Positions 18,851 through 26,930 of a stretch of DNA of 64,000 bases are shown piece after piece. The stretch covers positions 1,185,858 through 1,249,857 of the forward strand of contig NZ_AP014568.1 of the NCBI RefSeq assembly GCF_000828895.1, in the 5' to 3' direction. Source of the stretch: Serpentinimonas raichei (lineage in GTDB: Bacteria > Pseudomonadota > Gammaproteobacteria > Burkholderiales > Burkholderiaceae_C). Within the stretch, counting starts at the first letter, position 1; each line of letters begins with the position of its first letter. Both the position numbers and the translations under genes were made by a program. The notes under the pieces are model-generated. The model was not told the DNA's origin and searched no databases. It saw only the letters and a list, made by a program, of their open reading frames with translations.

Positions 18851-19111
18851 TCAAGCCGCTGCGGGCGCGGCTTTGGCGGCTTGTTTGAACAGGCGCACGG
18901 CGGTGTCGGAGGGCTGCGCACCCACGCTCAGCCAGTAGCTGAGCCGATCCTGGGCCACCCGCAGCGGCTCTTCGCCGCCCTTGGCCAGCGGGTTGTAAAA
19001 ACCAATGCGCTCGATGAAGTTGCCGTCGCGGCGGCTGCGCTTGTCGGCCACTACGATGTTGTAAAACGGGCGCGCCTTGGCGCCGCCACGGGAGAGTCGA
19101 ATGACGACCAT
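18851..19111 (-). CDS. rpsP: 30S ribosomal protein S16
   Basis: 86-residue S16 starting [21 protein letters not shown], with the conserved [13 protein letters not shown]. First gene of the rpsP-rimM-trmD cluster. The start is at 19111, preceded by GAAGGATT. A TACAAT hexamer at 19216-19211 on the minus strand could be the -10 of the operon, giving a leader of about 95 bases. Confidence 0.97.
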   Translation of the reverse strand: MVVIRLSRGGAKARPFYNIVVADKRSRRDGNFIERIGFYNPLAKGGEEPLRVAQDRLSYWLSVGAQPSDTAVRLFKQAAKAAPAAA

Positions 19112-19243
19112 GTTTGAATCCTTCGGGTGGAGCAAAGCACCACAAAAAAGCCTCGCAACGCCTGAGACACACAACTGACCACCCGGTCAGCGAAACGTTG
19201 GGAACCCATGATTGTAGCCGATGGCCGGTGCTTTTCCACAATA

Positions 19244-20215
19244 TTAGAACTCCACCAGCCACGACAGCAGCAACATCCAGCCGCTGAGCGTGAGCAGCGC
19301 CAGCAGGGTCGAGACGCCCATCGTTGCCGTCGTCAAATCCTGCACCACCCGGTAGCGCTGCGCGAACAAATACACATTGGCCCCCACCGGCAAGCCGGCC
19401 GCCACCACCAGCACCACCAAGGCCAGGCCCTCGATCCCAAAAGCCCAGGCGCTGGCACCCACCATCAAGGGCAGCAGCAGGTTCTTGCTCAGGGCCAGCC
19501 CCAGCGCCGGCTGCCAGTGGCCGCACAGGCTCAGGCCCGCCAGGCTTACCCCCACCAGCACCAGCGCCAGCGGGCCAAAGGCGCTGCCCAGCAGTTGCAG
19601 CGGCAGCTGCACCACTTGCGGCAGCGCCCAGCCAGTCTGGGCAAACAGCAGCCCGCAAATGATGGGCAGCGGCACCGGGTGGATGAGGGCGCTTTTGATG
19701 GCCGAGGCGGCGATCCGAACGATGCGCTGCGGCGTCAAGGGGCTGGCATGCTGTGCGCCCTCCTCGCGCGCCTGCGCCAATTCCAACAAGATCGTCGCCG
19801 CCGTGAGCAGCACCAGCGAGTGCACCGAAATCAGCGTCAGCAGCGTCACCAGCCCGTCTTGCCCATAGGCCAGCTTGACCAGCATGATGCCGATCATGAC
19901 CAAATTGCTGAAGGTGCCCGCCAAGGCCAGCACCACGCTGCGGCAGCTCAGGCCGCGCAACAGCACGCTGAACCCAAACAGCAACCCGACCGCCACAAAA
20001 TAGGCCCCGACCGGGCGCAAGTCGAGCTCGTCGATCTGCACCGTGCTCATGGTGGTAAACAGCAGCGCCGGGCCCAGCACCAAAAACACCAGGTTCGACA
20101 AATCCTGCACCGATGCGCTGCGAATCCAGCGCATCTGGCCGGCCAGGTAGCCGACTCCGATCAGCAAAAAAACCGGAGTCAGCGACAAAAAAACGGGGTG
20201 TTCGGTCAAAGCCAC
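19244..20215 (-). CDS. AEC (auxin efflux carrier) family transporter
   Basis: Integral membrane protein with about ten hydrophobic segments in the AEC/malonate permease pattern, for example FLSLTPVFLLIGVGYLAGQM at the N-terminus and LPIICGLLFAQTGW near the middle. There is no good ATG; GTG 20215 gives a 323-residue protein that begins just before the first membrane helix, which matches the family length. TTG two codons later is an alternative. The longer open frame upstream overlaps msrA and lacks membrane helices. The substrate cannot be told from the sequence. Confidence 0.85.
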   Translation of the reverse strand: MALTEHPVFLSLTPVFLLIGVGYLAGQMRWIRSASVQDLSNLVFLVLGPALLFTTMSTVQIDELDLRPVGAYFVAVGLLFGFSVLLRGLSCRSVVLALAGTFSNLVMIGIMLVKLAYGQDGLVTLLTLISVHSLVLLTAATILLELAQAREEGAQHASPLTPQRIVRIAASAIKSALIHPVPLPIICGLLFAQTGWALPQVVQLPLQLLGSAFGPLALVLVGVSLAGLSLCGHWQPALGLALSKNLLLPLMVGASAWAFGIEGLALVVLVVAAGLPVGANVYLFAQRYRVVQDLTTATMGVSTLLALLTLSGWMLLLSWLVEF

Positions 20216-20279
20216 CGCCAGAGTGTAGCCAAGCCCGGCACGCTTCCTTGGCCAAGAACGGCCCGTATGGTCCTGGCTG

Positions 20280-20876
20280 TCAGCGCAGCCACTGCGCAAA
20301 CTGCTGGCGCAAGTGGCGCACCTTGGGTGCGGCCACCGCCAGGCAGTAGCCGTGCTCCGGATGGCGGGCAAAAAAGCGCTGGTGCTCGGCTTCGGCGGGG
20401 TCAAAGCGCTGCAGCGCCACGAGCTCGGTGACGATCGGCGCCCCAAAGGCGTCGGCGGCTTGCAGCTCGGCCATCAAGTCGCGCGCCACCTGCGCTTGCT
20501 CAGGCTGTGTCCAGTAAATACCGCTGCGGTACTGGCTGCCCACGTCGGCCCCTTGGCGGTTTAGGCTGGTCGGGTCGTGGGTGGCGAAAAAAATCTGCAG
20601 CAAGCTGCGCAGATCGATTTGTTCCGGGTCGTACACCAAACGCAGCGCCTCGGCGTGGCCGCTGCGGCCGCTGCAGACCTGCTCGTAGCTGGGCTGGGGC
20701 CAGTGGCCATTGGCGTAGCCCGACTCCAGTTCCAGCACGCCGCGCACGCGCTCAAACACCGCTTCGGTGCACCAAAAACAGCCACCCGCCAGCACCAGCG
20801 TTGGCAAGCGACCCCGCTCGGGGTCGGGGCCGCCGGTTGCGACAAGGGATGATGGGGGGGCAGATGTTGCAGTCAT
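20280..20876 (-). CDS. msrA: Peptide methionine-S-sulfoxide reductase MsrA
   Basis: Repairs oxidised methionine (S-epimer). The catalytic motif GCFWCTE is present, with the conserved SGYANGHWPQPSYEQVCSGRSGHAEA and the C-terminal HQRFFARHPEHGYC region. 198 residues including a 25-residue N-terminal extension. It is divergent from the hox operon with 340 bases between; the AEC transporter follows 64 bases downstream. Confidence 0.96.
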   Translation of the reverse strand: MTATSAPPSSLVATGGPDPERGRLPTLVLAGGCFWCTEAVFERVRGVLELESGYANGHWPQPSYEQVCSGRSGHAEALRLVYDPEQIDLRSLLQIFFATHDPTSLNRQGADVGSQYRSGIYWTQPEQAQVARDLMAELQAADAFGAPIVTELVALQRFDPAEAEHQRFFARHPEHGYCLAVAAPKVRHLRQQFAQWLR

Positions 20877-21103
20877 TTGATCAAGCGCAAACCTTTGTAG
20901 GGCGGCACAGGGAAGAATGGTTCGTGTGAAATTTGTTGATTTCAGCGAAGGTTAAACTTGTTACCACCCGATCACCACAGTGAAAGGTTGGTTTCCACAT
21001 GGGCAGCAGAGCTATCTTAGCGCGCACCCCAGAGAAAAAAAAACTTTAAATGCCACAAGGAGTTGAAAAACTGGCCAAGGGTAAACACGGACCACCCCCA
21101 AAC

Positions 21104-21118
21104 TGGCCCCTTTGTTGC
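21104..21118 (+). promoter_or_regulatory. Sigma-54 type promoter for the hox operon
   Basis: TGGCCCCTTTGTTGC matches the -24/-12 consensus TGGCAC-N5-TTGC with one mismatch and exact spacing: GG at 21105-21106, GC at 21117-21118. Transcription would start near 21130, leaving a leader of about 88 bases before hoxF. In Cupriavidus necator the soluble hydrogenase operon is known to use sigma-54 with the activator HoxA. The rest of the 340-base msrA-hoxF gap shows no clear sigma-70 promoter and no gene. Prediction by eye. Confidence 0.65.
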
Positions 21119-21217
21119 GTGAACCCAGACACGGTAACAGCGCGAGACAAGCTGGTCGCAAGGCGAGCAGCGCACGCAGCCCAAGCCGTCACCCAACTTA
21201 GAACAGAAAGGATTCCA

Positions 21218-23035
21218 ATGGAGCAAGCCATTCAATCGATGCTGGAGCGCTACCGCAGTGACCGCACCCGGCTGATCGACATGTTGTGGGAGTTGCAGTG
21301 GCAACACGGCCACATACCCGCACAAGCCCTGCCCCCACTGGCGGCTGGCCTCAACCTGTCGGTGCTCGATGTCCGTGAAACGGCGTCGTTTTACCACTTT
21401 TTCCGGCTCGAACCCTCGGGCAAGTACGTTTTTTACCTCTGCAACTCGGTGCTGGCCAAACTCAACGGCTTCGACGCCGTGCGCGAGGCGCTCGAGCGCG
21501 AAACCGGAGCCCGTTTTGGCCAACCCAACCCCGATGGCCTGTTTGGTTTGTTCGAGACGCCCTGCATCGGCCTGAGCGACCAAGAGCCGGCCATGATGCT
21601 CGACAAGGTGGTGTTTACGCGCCTGACGCCGAGCAAAATCGCCGACATCGTCGAACAGCTCAGGCAAGGCAAAACCCCGGAAGAGATTGCCAACCCAGCC
21701 GGACTGCCCACCGACCAACTGGCTTATGTGGAATCGATGGTCGAGTCCAACGTACGCACCCAGCGCCCGATATTCTTTAGGGGCAAGCTCGACTTGGGCA
21801 CGGCGTTGGAGCAAATGCTCGCCGATGAGCCCAGTCAGGTGATCGACTCGGTGACGGCCTCCAAGCTGCGCGGGCGCGGCGGCGCGGGTTTTTCCACGGG
21901 CTTGAAGTGGCGCTTGTGCCGCGACGCCTGGGGCGAGAGCAAAACCATCATCTGCAACGCCGATGAGGCCGAACCCGGCACCTTCAAAGACCGGGTGCTG
22001 CTCACGCGCTCGCCCAAGCAGGTGTTTTTTGGCATGGTGGCTGCGGCCTACGGCATTGGGGCCAGCACCGGCATCCTGTATTTGCGCGCCGAGTATTACT
22101 ACCTGAAAGACTACTTGGAAGCCCAGTTGCAACAAATGCGCGACCAAGGCATGCTCGGGTGCAACATTGGCGGCAAAGCCGGGTTTGACTTCGACATCCG
22201 CATCCAGATGGCGGCCGGCGCCTACATTTGCGGCGAAGAAACGGCGCTGATCGAATCGTGCGAAGGCAAGCGCGGCACACCGCGCCTCAAACCGCCCTAC
22301 CCGATCCAGAAAGGCTATCTGGGCCAGCCAACCAGTGTCAACAACGTCGAGACCTTCGCCTGCGTCAGCCACATCTTGGCTGAGGGCGCGGCTTGGTTTC
22401 GCAGCTTTGGCACGGCCGAATCCTCTGGCACGCGGCTGCTCAGCGTAGCGGGCGACTGCAGCAAGCCGGGCATTTACGAAGTCGAATGGGGCACCAGCGT
22501 CAACCAGGTGCTGCGCATGGCAGGCGCCTACGGTGCCATGGCGGTGCAGATCAGCGGCCCCTCGGGCGATTGCGTGTCGGTGGAAAAAGACGGTGAGCGC
22601 CTGCTCGGCTATGAGGATTTGTCGTGCAACGGCGCCTTCACGATTTTCAACAAGCAGCGCGACCTGCTCTGGATCGTGCGCGAGCACATGCAGTTCTTTG
22701 TCGATGAGTCGTGCGGCATCTGCGTGCCGTGCCGGGCCGGCAACGTCGATTTGCTGCACAAGATGGACCGCTTGATTGCCGGCCGCGGCTGCCAGCAAGA
22801 CCTCGACGAGGCGGTGCAATGGGGCGCTGTGGTGCGCAACACCAGCCGCTGCGGTTTGGGCGCGACCTCGCCCAAACCCATCCTGACCACGCTGAGCCGG
22901 TTTCCAGAGGCCTACCAGGTCAGGCTGGCCAAACCCAGTGGTCCCTTGCTGCCCTCGTTCGATCTCGATGCGGCCTTGGCGGGCTACGCCGAAGCCAGCC
23001 AGGCACTGAAAGTAAAACTGGAGACCAGCACATGA
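21218..23035 (+). CDS. hoxF: NAD-reducing hydrogenase, diaphorase subunit HoxF
   Basis: FMN/NAD-binding subunit that transfers electrons from the hydrogenase module to NAD+. The N-terminal third resembles NuoE, but of the four cluster cysteines only Cys75 and Cys116 remain (Ala80 and Ser120 at the other two). The NuoF part has RGRGGAGFSTGLKW (NAD site), GAYICGEETALIESCEGKRG (FMN site) and the [4Fe-4S] motif SCGICVPC with a distal Cys in SRCGLGATSPKP. 605 residues. The start ATG 21218 has AGAAAGGA upstream. An in-frame ATG at 21050 lies upstream of the predicted transcription start, so it is rejected. The stop overlaps hoxU (ATGA). Confidence 0.97.
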   Translation: MEQAIQSMLERYRSDRTRLIDMLWELQWQHGHIPAQALPPLAAGLNLSVLDVRETASFYHFFRLEPSGKYVFYLCNSVLAKLNGFDAVREALERETGARFGQPNPDGLFGLFETPCIGLSDQEPAMMLDKVVFTRLTPSKIADIVEQLRQGKTPEEIANPAGLPTDQLAYVESMVESNVRTQRPIFFRGKLDLGTALEQMLADEPSQVIDSVTASKLRGRGGAGFSTGLKWRLCRDAWGESKTIICNADEAEPGTFKDRVLLTRSPKQVFFGMVAAAYGIGASTGILYLRAEYYYLKDYLEAQLQQMRDQGMLGCNIGGKAGFDFDIRIQMAAGAYICGEETALIESCEGKRGTPRLKPPYPIQKGYLGQPTSVNNVETFACVSHILAEGAAWFRSFGTAESSGTRLLSVAGDCSKPGIYEVEWGTSVNQVLRMAGAYGAMAVQISGPSGDCVSVEKDGERLLGYEDLSCNGAFTIFNKQRDLLWIVREHMQFFVDESCGICVPCRAGNVDLLHKMDRLIAGRGCQQDLDEAVQWGAVVRNTSRCGLGATSPKPILTTLSRFPEAYQVRLAKPSGPLLPSFDLDAALAGYAEASQALKVKLETST

Positions 23036-23754
23036 AAATCGAAATCACCATCGATGGGCAGCCGGTGCAAACCGAATTGGGCCGCACCTTGGTCGATGTG
23101 GCGGCCGAAGTCGGGGTGTTCATCCCCACTTTGTGCTACGTCAAGGACAAGCCCTGCTTGGGCACGTGCCGGGTGTGCTCGGTCAAGGTCAACGGCACCG
23201 TCAGCGCCTCGTGCACCGTGCGGGTGGCCAACGGCATGCAAGTGGAGGTCAATACCCCGGCCTTGGTGGACTCCCGCAAAGCACTGGTCGAGTTTTTGTT
23301 TGCCGAAGGCAACCACAACTGCCCCAGTTGCGAGAAAAGCGGGCGCTGCCAGTTGCAGGCGGTGGGTTACGAGTCCGACATGATGGTCTCGCGCTTCCCT
23401 TACCGCTTTCCGGTGCGCGAAAACAGCCCGGGCAGCGACAAAATCTGGCTCGAGCGCGACCGCTGCATTTTCTGCCAGCGCTGCGTCGAGTACGTGCGCG
23501 ACCAAGAAACGGGCCAAAAGATTTTCAGCATCAGCGGCCGCGGTGGATCGTCGCGCATCGAAATGGACGTGGAACTGGCCAACCGCATGAGCGAGGAACA
23601 GGTCAAGGAGGCGGTCGAACTGTGCCCAGTCGGCACCATTTTGCAAAAGCGCGTGGGCCACGATGTGCCCATCGGACAGCGCAAATACGAAATTCAAACG
23701 CTGCGCGCGCGCAGCCTCAACATTGAAGGAGCCAAGAATGAGCCACGCAGCTGA
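23032..23754 (+). CDS. hoxU: NAD-reducing hydrogenase, electron-transfer subunit HoxU
   Basis: 240-residue iron-sulfur subunit homologous to the N-terminal part of NuoG. It carries a [2Fe-2S] site (LCYVKDKPCLGTCRVC plus a distal Cys), a His/Cys cluster in HNCPSCEKSGRC and a [4Fe-4S] site in RCIFCQRC with CPVG. It relays electrons between HoxY and HoxF. The start overlaps the hoxF stop; the 3' end overlaps hoxY by 17 bases. Confidence 0.97.
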   Translation: MKIEITIDGQPVQTELGRTLVDVAAEVGVFIPTLCYVKDKPCLGTCRVCSVKVNGTVSASCTVRVANGMQVEVNTPALVDSRKALVEFLFAEGNHNCPSCEKSGRCQLQAVGYESDMMVSRFPYRFPVRENSPGSDKIWLERDRCIFCQRCVEYVRDQETGQKIFSISGRGGSSRIEMDVELANRMSEEQVKEAVELCPVGTILQKRVGHDVPIGQRKYEIQTLRARSLNIEGAKNEPRS

Positions 23755-24376
23755 AGCCCTAGCCGGGCAGGAGTTCTCGCACGACCTCCCCATCACCCCG
23801 CTGGCCCCGGCTTTGATCGCCGGCCGAGCCGGCAAGATCAAAGTTGCCACCATCGGGCTGTGCGGCTGCTGGGGTTGCACCCTGTCGCTGCTGGACCTCG
23901 ATGAGCGCTTGTTTGCGCTGCTCGACAAGGTGACCATCCTGCGCTCGTCCATCACCGACATGAAGCGCATCACCGAGCGCTGCGTGGTCGGTTTCGTCGA
24001 GGGCGGCGTGGCCAACGAGGAAAACATCGAAACGCTGGAGCATTTCCGCGAGAATTGCGACGTGCTGATCTCGGTCGGCGCTTGCGCGGTGTGGGGCGGC
24101 GTGCCGGCCATGCGCAACGTGGTGCCGCTGTCCGAATGCCTGATCGAGGCCTACGTGGATTCGCCCACCGCCGTTCCAGGCATCAAGCCCATCATCCCGC
24201 TGCACCCCGACATTCCGCGCATCACCACCAAGGTGTATCCTTGCCACGAAGTGGTCAAAATGGACTACTTCATCCCCGGCTGCCCGCCCGACGGCGATGC
24301 CATCTTCAAGGTGCTCGACGATTTGGTCAACGGCCGCCCGTTCGACCTGCCGATCTCGATCAACCGCTACGACTAA
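23738..24376 (+). CDS. hoxY: NAD-reducing hydrogenase, small subunit HoxY
   Basis: 212-residue [NiFe]-hydrogenase small subunit of group 3d. The proximal [4Fe-4S] ligands are seen in LCGCWGCTLS, in SVGACAVWGG, and in PGCPPDG near the C-terminus. There is no Tat signal, so the enzyme is cytoplasmic. ATG 23738 has GAAGGAG just upstream. The gene overlaps hoxU by 17 bases and is followed after 22 bases by hoxH. Confidence 0.97.
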   Translation: MSHAAEALAGQEFSHDLPITPLAPALIAGRAGKIKVATIGLCGCWGCTLSLLDLDERLFALLDKVTILRSSITDMKRITERCVVGFVEGGVANEENIETLEHFRENCDVLISVGACAVWGGVPAMRNVVPLSECLIEAYVDSPTAVPGIKPIIPLHPDIPRITTKVYPCHEVVKMDYFIPGCPPDGDAIFKVLDDLVNGRPFDLPISINRYD

Positions 24377-24398
24377 AACCGCTGCAGGAGCTACAAAC

Positions 24399-25865
24399 AT
24401 GAGCAGAAAATTGGTCATTGACCCCGTCACCCGAATCGAAGGGCACGGCAAGGTGGTGGTGCATCTGGACGACGACAACAATGTTGTCGATGCCAAGTTG
24501 CACGTGGTGGAGTTTCGCGGCTTCGAGCGCTTCATCCAAGGCCACCCCTACTGGGAAGCGCCGATGCTGCTGCAGCGCATCTGCGGCATCTGCTTCGTCA
24601 GCCACCACCTGTGCGGCGCCAAAGCGCTCGACGACATCGTGGGGCTGGGCCTCAAGCAGGGCTTTCAAGTCACGCCGACGGCCGAAAAAATGCGCCGTCT
24701 CGGCCACTACGCGCAGATGCTGCAATCGCACCAGACCGCGTACTTCTACCTGATCGTGCCCGAAATGATGTTTGGCATGGACGCCGCACCCGAGCAGCGC
24801 AACATCGAAGGCCTGATCGAAGCCAACCCGGAGCTGGTCAAGCGCGCCGTGATGCTGCGCAAATGGGGCCAAGAGATGCTGGTGGCGGTGTTCGGCAAGA
24901 AGATGCACGGCATCAGCTCCATACCTGGCGGCGTCAACAAAAACCTCAGCGTTGCCGAGCGCGACCGCTTCCTCAACGGGGCGCCGGGTTTGCTTTCCAT
25001 GCAGCAAGTGATCGATTACTCGATCGAGGGCCTGCAGTTGTTCTACGACTTCCACGAAAAGAACCGCCAGCAGGTGGACAGCTTTGGCGTGGTGCCGGCG
25101 CTCGACATGTGCCTGGTCGATGGCAACGGCGACGTGGACTACTACCACGGCAACCTGCGCGTCACCGATGGCCAGAAAAAAGTGGTGGCCGAGTTCGACT
25201 ACCACGACTACCTGAACCACTTCTCCGAGGCCGTGGAGGAGTGGAGCTACATGAAGTTCCCCTTCCTCAAGGGGCTGGGGCGCGAGGGCGGTTCGGTGCG
25301 GGTGGGGCCACTGGGGCGCATGAACGTGACGCGTTCGCTCTCTACGCCGCTGGCGCAAGAGGCGCTGGAGCGCTTCCATGCCTACACCAAGGGCAAAGCC
25401 AACAACATGACGCTGCACTACAACTGGGCGCGGGCGATCGAGATCTTGCACGCCGCCGAAATCATCCAAGGCCTGCTGCACGACCCGGACTTGCAAAAAG
25501 ACCAGTTGCTGCTCACCCCCGCCCCGGGGGCTTGGAGCGGCGAAGGGGTGGGCGTGGTGGAAGCCCCGCGCGGCACCCTGCTGCACCACTACCGCGCCAA
25601 TGAAAGCGGCGAGATCACCTCGGCCAACCTGATCGTGGCCACCACGCAGAACAATCAAGTGATCAACCGCACCGTGCGCAGCGTGGCCGAAGACTACTTG
25701 GGCGGGCGCGCCGAAATCACCGAAGGCATGATGAACGCGCTCGAAGTGGGCATACGCGCCTACGACCCCTGTTTGAGCTGCGCCACCCATGCGCTGGGCA
25801 AGATGCCGCTGCAAGTCACGGTGTTTGATTCGAGCGGGAACCTGGTCGATGAACGCGCCCGCTGA
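24399..25865 (+). CDS. hoxH: NAD-reducing hydrogenase, large subunit HoxH
   Basis: 488-residue catalytic subunit with the NiFe(CN)2CO site. The four cysteine ligands are in RICGIC near the N-terminus and DPCLSCATH near the C-terminus. Twenty-four residues follow the His (ALGKMPLQ... to ...DERAR); this is the peptide that HoxW removes after nickel insertion, so the gene encodes the usual precursor. The start MSRKLVIDPVTRIEGHG is typical and is preceded by CAGGAG. The 3' end overlaps hoxW by 17 bases. Confidence 0.98.
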   Translation: MSRKLVIDPVTRIEGHGKVVVHLDDDNNVVDAKLHVVEFRGFERFIQGHPYWEAPMLLQRICGICFVSHHLCGAKALDDIVGLGLKQGFQVTPTAEKMRRLGHYAQMLQSHQTAYFYLIVPEMMFGMDAAPEQRNIEGLIEANPELVKRAVMLRKWGQEMLVAVFGKKMHGISSIPGGVNKNLSVAERDRFLNGAPGLLSMQQVIDYSIEGLQLFYDFHEKNRQQVDSFGVVPALDMCLVDGNGDVDYYHGNLRVTDGQKKVVAEFDYHDYLNHFSEAVEEWSYMKFPFLKGLGREGGSVRVGPLGRMNVTRSLSTPLAQEALERFHAYTKGKANNMTLHYNWARAIEILHAAEIIQGLLHDPDLQKDQLLLTPAPGAWSGEGVGVVEAPRGTLLHHYRANESGEITSANLIVATTQNNQVINRTVRSVAEDYLGGRAEITEGMMNALEVGIRAYDPCLSCATHALGKMPLQVTVFDSSGNLVDERAR

Positions 25866-26340
25866 AAGCCTGCGGCTGGCCGACTTCGACCAGCCCTCGG
25901 CCCTCATCTACGGCATTGGCAACATTGGGCGCCAAGACGACGGCTTGGGCTGGGCCTTCATCGACTGGCTTGAGGAGCAAGGCTTGTGTCCGCAAGCCGA
26001 CCTGATGCGCCACTACCAGTTGCAGCTCGAAGACGCCGAACTGATCAGCCACAAAGAGCGGGTGTTGTTTGTCGATGCCAGCGTGGAAGCGGGGCTGGAA
26101 TCGTTCGAGTTGCGGCGCGTCGAGCCACGGCTTGATTACAGCTTCACCTCGCACGCCATTTCCATCGCCTCCATCGTGGCCACCTGCCGCACCTGCTTTG
26201 GCCGCACACCCGAGGTGTATGTGCTGGCCATACGCGGTTACGAGTGGGAACTGCAAACCGGCCTGAGCGCGCCCGCGCTGCTCAACCTGCAAGCGGCCCA
26301 ACACCATTTGCAGCCCGCTTGTGCCACCGAATCCACTTAA
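25849..26340 (+). CDS. hoxW: Hydrogenase maturation endopeptidase HoxW
   Basis: 163-residue HycI/HybD-family protease that cleaves the HoxH C-terminal extension. The nickel-sensing region is visible in YGIGNIGRQDDGLG and FVDASVEAG, and the conserved His in SHAISIAS. The start ATG 25849 overlaps hoxH by 17 bases. Placement directly after hoxH is standard. The general maturation genes hypABCDEF are not in the window. Confidence 0.95.
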   Translation: MNAPAESLRLADFDQPSALIYGIGNIGRQDDGLGWAFIDWLEEQGLCPQADLMRHYQLQLEDAELISHKERVLFVDASVEAGLESFELRRVEPRLDYSFTSHAISIASIVATCRTCFGRTPEVYVLAIRGYEWELQTGLSAPALLNLQAAQHHLQPACATEST

Positions 26341-26361
26341 CTTTTACCATTGGAGCGCATC

Positions 26362-26865
26362 ATGCAAGAACGAGAAGTTGAACGCATCGCCAACCTGATC
26401 TACCAGGCCCCCTTGGGTGAATACATTGGCCGCGACGGGGCTGCCATCATGGCCGCCCATGCCGGGAGCGAGCTGCGGGTGAAAGATCAGGAATTCCTGT
26501 TCCACCAAGGCGACATGACCAACAGCTTTTACATCGTCACCGAAGGCCGGCTGGGCTTGGTGCGCGAAAAAACCGAGACCCGGCGCGAAATCACCGTCCA
26601 CGTGCTGGAAAAAGGCGATTTGGTCGGCGAGCTGAGCTTCATCGACCAGACTCCTCACGACCTCTCGGTGCGCGCCCTGGGCAATGCCGCAGTGCTGTGC
26701 TTCAAGGCCGGCGATATCCAGCCGCTGATCACCCAGCATCCGCAACTGGTTTACAACTTCATGCGCGCCGTGGTCAAGCGCGTGCATGCGGTGGTGACCA
26801 CGCTGGCCGAGCACGAGATGGAGTTGCAGCAGTACATCCAGACTGGCGGGCGCGGGCGCATGTAA
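26362..26865 (+). CDS. hoxI: Cyclic-nucleotide-binding-fold protein HoxI
   Basis: 167-residue protein with a cNMP-binding beta-roll (residues about 20-130: FLFHQGDMTNSFYIVTEGRLG, EKGDLVGELSFIDQ) and no helix-turn-helix, so it is not a DNA-binding CRP. In the Cupriavidus necator soluble hydrogenase HoxI is an extra subunit reported to support reductive activation with NADPH. The start ATG 26362 has GGAG at 26352-26355; a TTG at 26350 would overlap that site. It is the last gene of hoxFUYHWI. I see no clear terminator after it. Confidence 0.92.
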   Translation: MQEREVERIANLIYQAPLGEYIGRDGAAIMAAHAGSELRVKDQEFLFHQGDMTNSFYIVTEGRLGLVREKTETRREITVHVLEKGDLVGELSFIDQTPHDLSVRALGNAAVLCFKAGDIQPLITQHPQLVYNFMRAVVKRVHAVVTTLAEHEMELQQYIQTGGRGRM

Positions 26866-26930
26866 AAACGGGTGCTTGCGGGCGGCGGTGGGCCAAACCT
26901 TGGCGTGTTTTCTGCTAAGGTACGGCCGTT

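Noticed and set aside
21050..21217. In-frame 56-codon extension of hoxF from ATG 21050
   Set aside because: It lies upstream of the predicted sigma-54 start near 21130, contains no family similarity, and ATG 21218 has a good ribosome binding site.
26866..26930. Terminator after hoxI
   Set aside because: No stable stem followed by a T-run could be found in the 65 bases before the antiporter gene.
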